A stretch of DNA of 64,000 nucleotides from Eleusine coracana subsp. coracana (taxonomy: Eukaryota; Streptophyta; Magnoliopsida; Poales; Poaceae). Under the pieces are notes generated by a model, which was not told the origin of the DNA, made no database searches, and saw only the letters and a program-made list of their open reading frames with translations. Both the position numbers and the translations under genes were made by a program. The DNA lies in assembly GCA_032690845.1 (NCBI GenBank), contig CM064420.1, positions 59,694,707 to 59,758,706 of the forward strand, read 5' to 3'. Below are positions 60,941 to 64,000 of the stretch, piece after piece. The stretch's first letter is position 1. Every line of letters begins with the position of its first letter.

Positions 60941-61279
60941 ATGGATTCCATCTCCTCCGTTGCTGCTGTCCCCTCAGATGCTGATTCTGCTACCTCGGCG
61001 GAGCAACCCCGGGCCAAATCGCCGGCGCCGACGGCAAAGGTGAAGGTTCTCTACTTCGCCCGCGCGCGGGACCTGACTGGCGTCGCGGAGTCTACGCTGG
61101 AGGTGCCGGCGGGGAGCACCATGGGGGAGTGCCTCGCCAGGATACTGGCGGAGTTCCCCAAGCTGGAGGAGATCCGGAGTTCCATGGTGCTTGCGCTCAA
61201 CGAGGAGTACGCGCCCGACTCCGTTGCCATCGCTGACGGAGACGAACTCGCCGTCATACCGCCCATCAGCGGCGGCTGA
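60941..61279 (+). CDS. CNX7: Molybdopterin synthase sulfur-carrier (small) subunit (112 aa, intronless)
   Basis: This is the MoaD/MOCS2A-type protein of molybdenum cofactor synthesis. Its C-terminal glycine is thiocarboxylated (by CNX5 in plants), and it then passes sulfur, together with the large subunit CNX6, to cyclic pyranopterin monophosphate in the cytosol. Residues 1-30 are a low-complexity Ser/Ala/Pro extension. The beta-grasp fold follows from KVKVLYFARARDLTGV through STMGECLARILAEFP, ALNEEYAP and DGDELAVIPP to the terminal ISGG. The Gly-Gly end is intact and the stop comes directly after it, as needed for function. Length fits plant CNX7. The start is the first in-frame ATG (acggATGGAT). 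A GA microsatellite lies 25 bases after the stop. Confidence 0.95.
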   Translation: MDSISSVAAVPSDADSATSAEQPRAKSPAPTAKVKVLYFARARDLTGVAESTLEVPAGSTMGECLARILAEFPKLEEIRSSMVLALNEEYAPDSVAIADGDELAVIPPISGG

Positions 61280-61303
61280 GCATCCACGACCACGACCTTG
61301 TTT

Positions 61304-61304
<1 letters not shown>

Positions 61305-61345
<41 letters not shown>
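61305..61345 (+). repeat. (GA)n microsatellite in the CNX7 3' region
   Basis: About 20 GA units directly in the presumed 3' untranslated region. Confidence 0.9.
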
Positions 61346-61348
<3 letters not shown>

Positions 61349-62359
61349 AACGAGTCCTGTAACAAAGAGGTTCTTTCTTCACTTCTTCCTTCTTGCATTG
61401 TTCCCCGATTCTGTGAATGCTGATTATATTATTTCACATGAATTTATATTCTGGATAAATAATTTTCTATCCATACAAATTTGTGTTCTTGGGCTGGTCG
61501 AATTAATGGCCATGATTTTCATGTTGAGATGACGACCCAAAGAATCCTTGCACGATTGATTTCATTTTGAGATGATGACCCAAATGAGTATGATGTTATT
61601 GTCCTACCCTCTCATCAAGTCATCAGTCATCACTGTCACAGGCCTCCCAGAGGAATTCACTCAAAAGATCATGTCACATGAATTGTAAAATACGACTTCC
61701 TGCAACTGTAGAATCTCCTGATGCTACATATTCATCATCATTGATTCTGCAACTTTAGGAGCTGAACACAAGCAGAGGAAGGTAGAGTTCCCATGCTGCT
61801 GTTTCCTAGCCCCAAAACACCATAGAGCTCCATTCTCAGGTCACTAAACAAGAATTGAATGGTGCAGAAACACATGGATCGGTTGCTGGTTGCAGGCAAG
61901 CATAGAAGCTGCACCGCACAGAGAGATTGGATGCAGATCTTACTCCCAGATAGAACACAGGCACGCATAACAGCCCGTGCAAGTATACCAACTTATAACA
62001 ACAGTACAAGAACATGAAACCTGAGCCCGCTTACATTCACACTAAAAATGAGATCCATATCATAAAAAGAAACACATACTGTATGTCTGTAGCCACAAAT
62101 TCAGGACTCCACCACTGACCGAGACTGAACAGAGCAAGGGTGAAAAGAAAGGGAAAATAAGAAAACATAAGGATTCCCTAAAAGCAGGAGTGCATAGCTA
62201 TGGTATCAGGCATCATCAACTCTGTCATCCTTGATGTACCATCTAAAAGAAAAGGTATCAAAGCACAACAAATTATGATGCTCTACTAACTCTTATCATC
62301 CAGACCAGCTGCTTCTGGCTGTGACAGGGATCTTCTGACGGGTCTTTAGGCAGATTGAC
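61346..62359. other. Convergent 3' flanks, no further gene seen
   Basis: 3' flank of CNX7 and presumably the 3' untranslated region of the minus-strand gene ending at 62360. A direct repeat of ttgagatgaygacccaaa occurs near 61523 and 61566. Confidence 0.4.
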
Positions 62360-62485
62360 TCATCGCTCTTGAACCATGGACCATGGAAGCACGGCACCGG
62401 ATGAAGTTCTTAGCATGGGTACACGTCTTGCTATCAAGAAGGCTTCATTGAGACGAGCTGCACGGTTTGCAAACTGGGATGTCCT
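62360..62485 (-). CDS. Probable last exon of a minus-strand gene entering the window
   Basis: After an acceptor (AAAAATTCAG/AGG at 62485) the minus strand reads RTSQFANRAARLNEAFLIARR, then VPMLRTSSGAVLPWSMVQER and a stop at 62360: 41 codons of amphipathic, basic sequence. I do not recognise the family. Upstream exons were not found in 62486-64000, which would then be intron, so the rest of the gene would lie beyond the window end. Support is only the splice site and the composition. Confidence 0.35.
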   Translation of the reverse strand, partial: RTSQFANRAARLNEAFLIARRVPMLRTSSGAVLPWSMVQER

Positions 62486-64000
62486 CTGAATTTTTCACAT
62501 CAAGAAGCAAAAAACATGATCAGACACACAACTGAAATAAAAATATGACCAGGAGCTGTAGCTTCTAATTGAAAGTGAATGATAACGATGTCATCTAAAT
62601 AAATCTATGAATTGTTTTTTTTTTGACAATTGACTGTACAAGAAATGCAAGAAAGTCTAAAGAAATACCACCTAGCTAGAAGTCGCCTCATCATCTTGTT
62701 GTTTTCAGTGCTTTACAACAATTTTTTTCCACTTTGTAAATTCGCATTCCATCAATTTAAGAGGGGGCATAGAGTATACATCCATACTAAATAGGACTGC
62801 TGGGGACCCATGTGTCTGGCAACTGGACATAACCAAATAATATCTCTTATGTGATGTGGAGCCTAAATGCCCTGAACAATGAAGCATGCCAAAGAAGTCT
62901 AATGTTTTCAGTTGAGTTGTCAGGACATCCTAACGATTTAGAGACTCCTGATCTAGTCTCATTTAATGGGCAAAACAGGACACATTTTCATGTGATGGTC
63001 AAATGGATGTACCGCAGAGCATTAACTGTCTTAGTACATCTCTATCTCTTACTACATGAGAAACTTGTGCTCTCCATATCTTTTTCAATTCTCTCTATCT
63101 GGACCACAAAATCCTAACTCAATCTCATTCAATAAAGCCCCAACTTTAGCAAGGCCTGGTCAAATAGTATACACTACACCTCTTTTCATGAGCAAAAGTG
63201 ACATGTGCTTAGTAGAGATCATGAACGCATGGTCATAATATTCATTCACAAAATGATATTGGTCATGAAAAAAAAGGAACAAGAAAAAAAATCTGTGAAT
63301 ATGAATTTGTAACTGCCATGGGTGAAACATTCACTTCCAAAGTCACATGAATCAAGTAGAATCTTAACTAGAATTGCTAGGTGAGACTAAGGGCGTTATG
63401 TTAGTGTCCTGCATTAACCAGTAGTTCAAGAAGAACAATGATATTGCAAAATCAAAGCATATACTTTAAGCGAATACTTTTTTCTCGAATAAAAACCAAA
63501 AACATTCAAATAGATAAGATAATGATTTCCAGAACAATCTTCTACACGCATGAAAATTATCTGGAACCACTGCCTTTTAAAAGTAAAGAAGTTAACTCCC
63601 ATCCACAAGTGCATATATACCAATTCACTATTTCTCTACATAATGCAAAAAAAAATCATCGAAAGATAGGAGGAAACAACTCTGATCATTAACACAACTG
63701 AGTTAAAATTGTTAGTTGAGCTGTTCAGGGGTAACTATGACTTAATGTTCTGATCTCATAAAACTCTATCGAACAATAAGTAGAGGAAACAACCCTGATC
63801 TACACAACTAAGTTAAAATTGTTAATTGCACTGTTCAAATGTAACTAGATACTTAACGTTTTGATCTCATAAAACACTATTTAGAGAAAGTTTTTTCAGA
63901 AGATTCCATATGTAAATTCTATATTCTTAGCCTTGGCAGTTTAAATTTGCCATATGAGATGGATTTCAATTTAGGCAGCAGTTTCCATAACAAATTATCT
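62486..64000. other. AT-rich DNA, possibly intron of the gene above
   Basis: No exon-like block recognised. A direct repeat of about 70 bases (acaactragttaaaattgtta followed by a ctgttca block) occurs near 63693 and 63798. Confidence 0.35.

Noticed and set aside
1..64000. CRISPR arrays, bacterial operons or virus-derived genes
   Set aside because: No regularly spaced short repeats, no operon structure and no recognisable viral proteins. Introns, a nuclear tRNA and plant families show plant nuclear DNA.

Overview
The window is nuclear DNA of a flowering plant, almost certainly a grass. Genes have short GT-AG introns, the grass genes are very GC-rich at third codon positions, AT-rich intergenic DNA is packed with small DNA transposons (Stowaway, PIF/Harbinger-like, hAT, MULE, Helitron), and the recognisable proteins match grass or plant orthologues. 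The species cannot be named from the sequence alone. No bacterial, organellar or CRISPR-like feature was seen.

Layout. 0-25 kb is a rearranged, transposon-rich region. It holds four dispersed copies of one unrecognised family of about 195 residues (two intact at 1951-2538 and 6595-7185, two broken at 13409-13997 and 24036-24611). It also holds a minus-strand gene of unknown function near 11 kb, a MULE with target duplication and transposase remnant (19290-21515), two Helitron-like elements, several MITEs and a pair of long dispersed repeats. 25.7-30.8 kb is an intact seven-exon CLC-c-type chloride channel gene (minus). 35.6-40.8 kb is an intact ten-exon chloroplast ferrochelatase-2 gene (minus). 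44.5-52.6 kb is a CYP89-like P450 pair: a centrally deleted pseudogene, then a decayed Copia retrotransposon, then a three-exon gene with an open frame but abnormal I-helix and J-K region. 53-58.7 kb has a Helitron 3' end preceded by degenerate, intron-containing pieces of a DUF632 gene and a chloroplast CPN60 beta gene, consistent with gene capture. 60.6-61.3 kb carries a tRNA-Ser(AGA) gene divergent from an intronless molybdopterin synthase small-subunit gene (CNX7/MOCS2A). The last 1.6 kb probably holds the 3' end of a minus-strand gene that continues outside the window.

The housekeeping genes (CLC-c, FC2, CNX7, tRNA) are unrelated in pathway and simply neighbours. The accessory interest lies in the private 195-residue family with its duplicated promoter, the P450 lacking the usual oxygen-activating residues, and the gene-capturing Helitron. 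All exon coordinates were derived by eye from splice consensus, frame continuity and remembered family sequence; no search was run.
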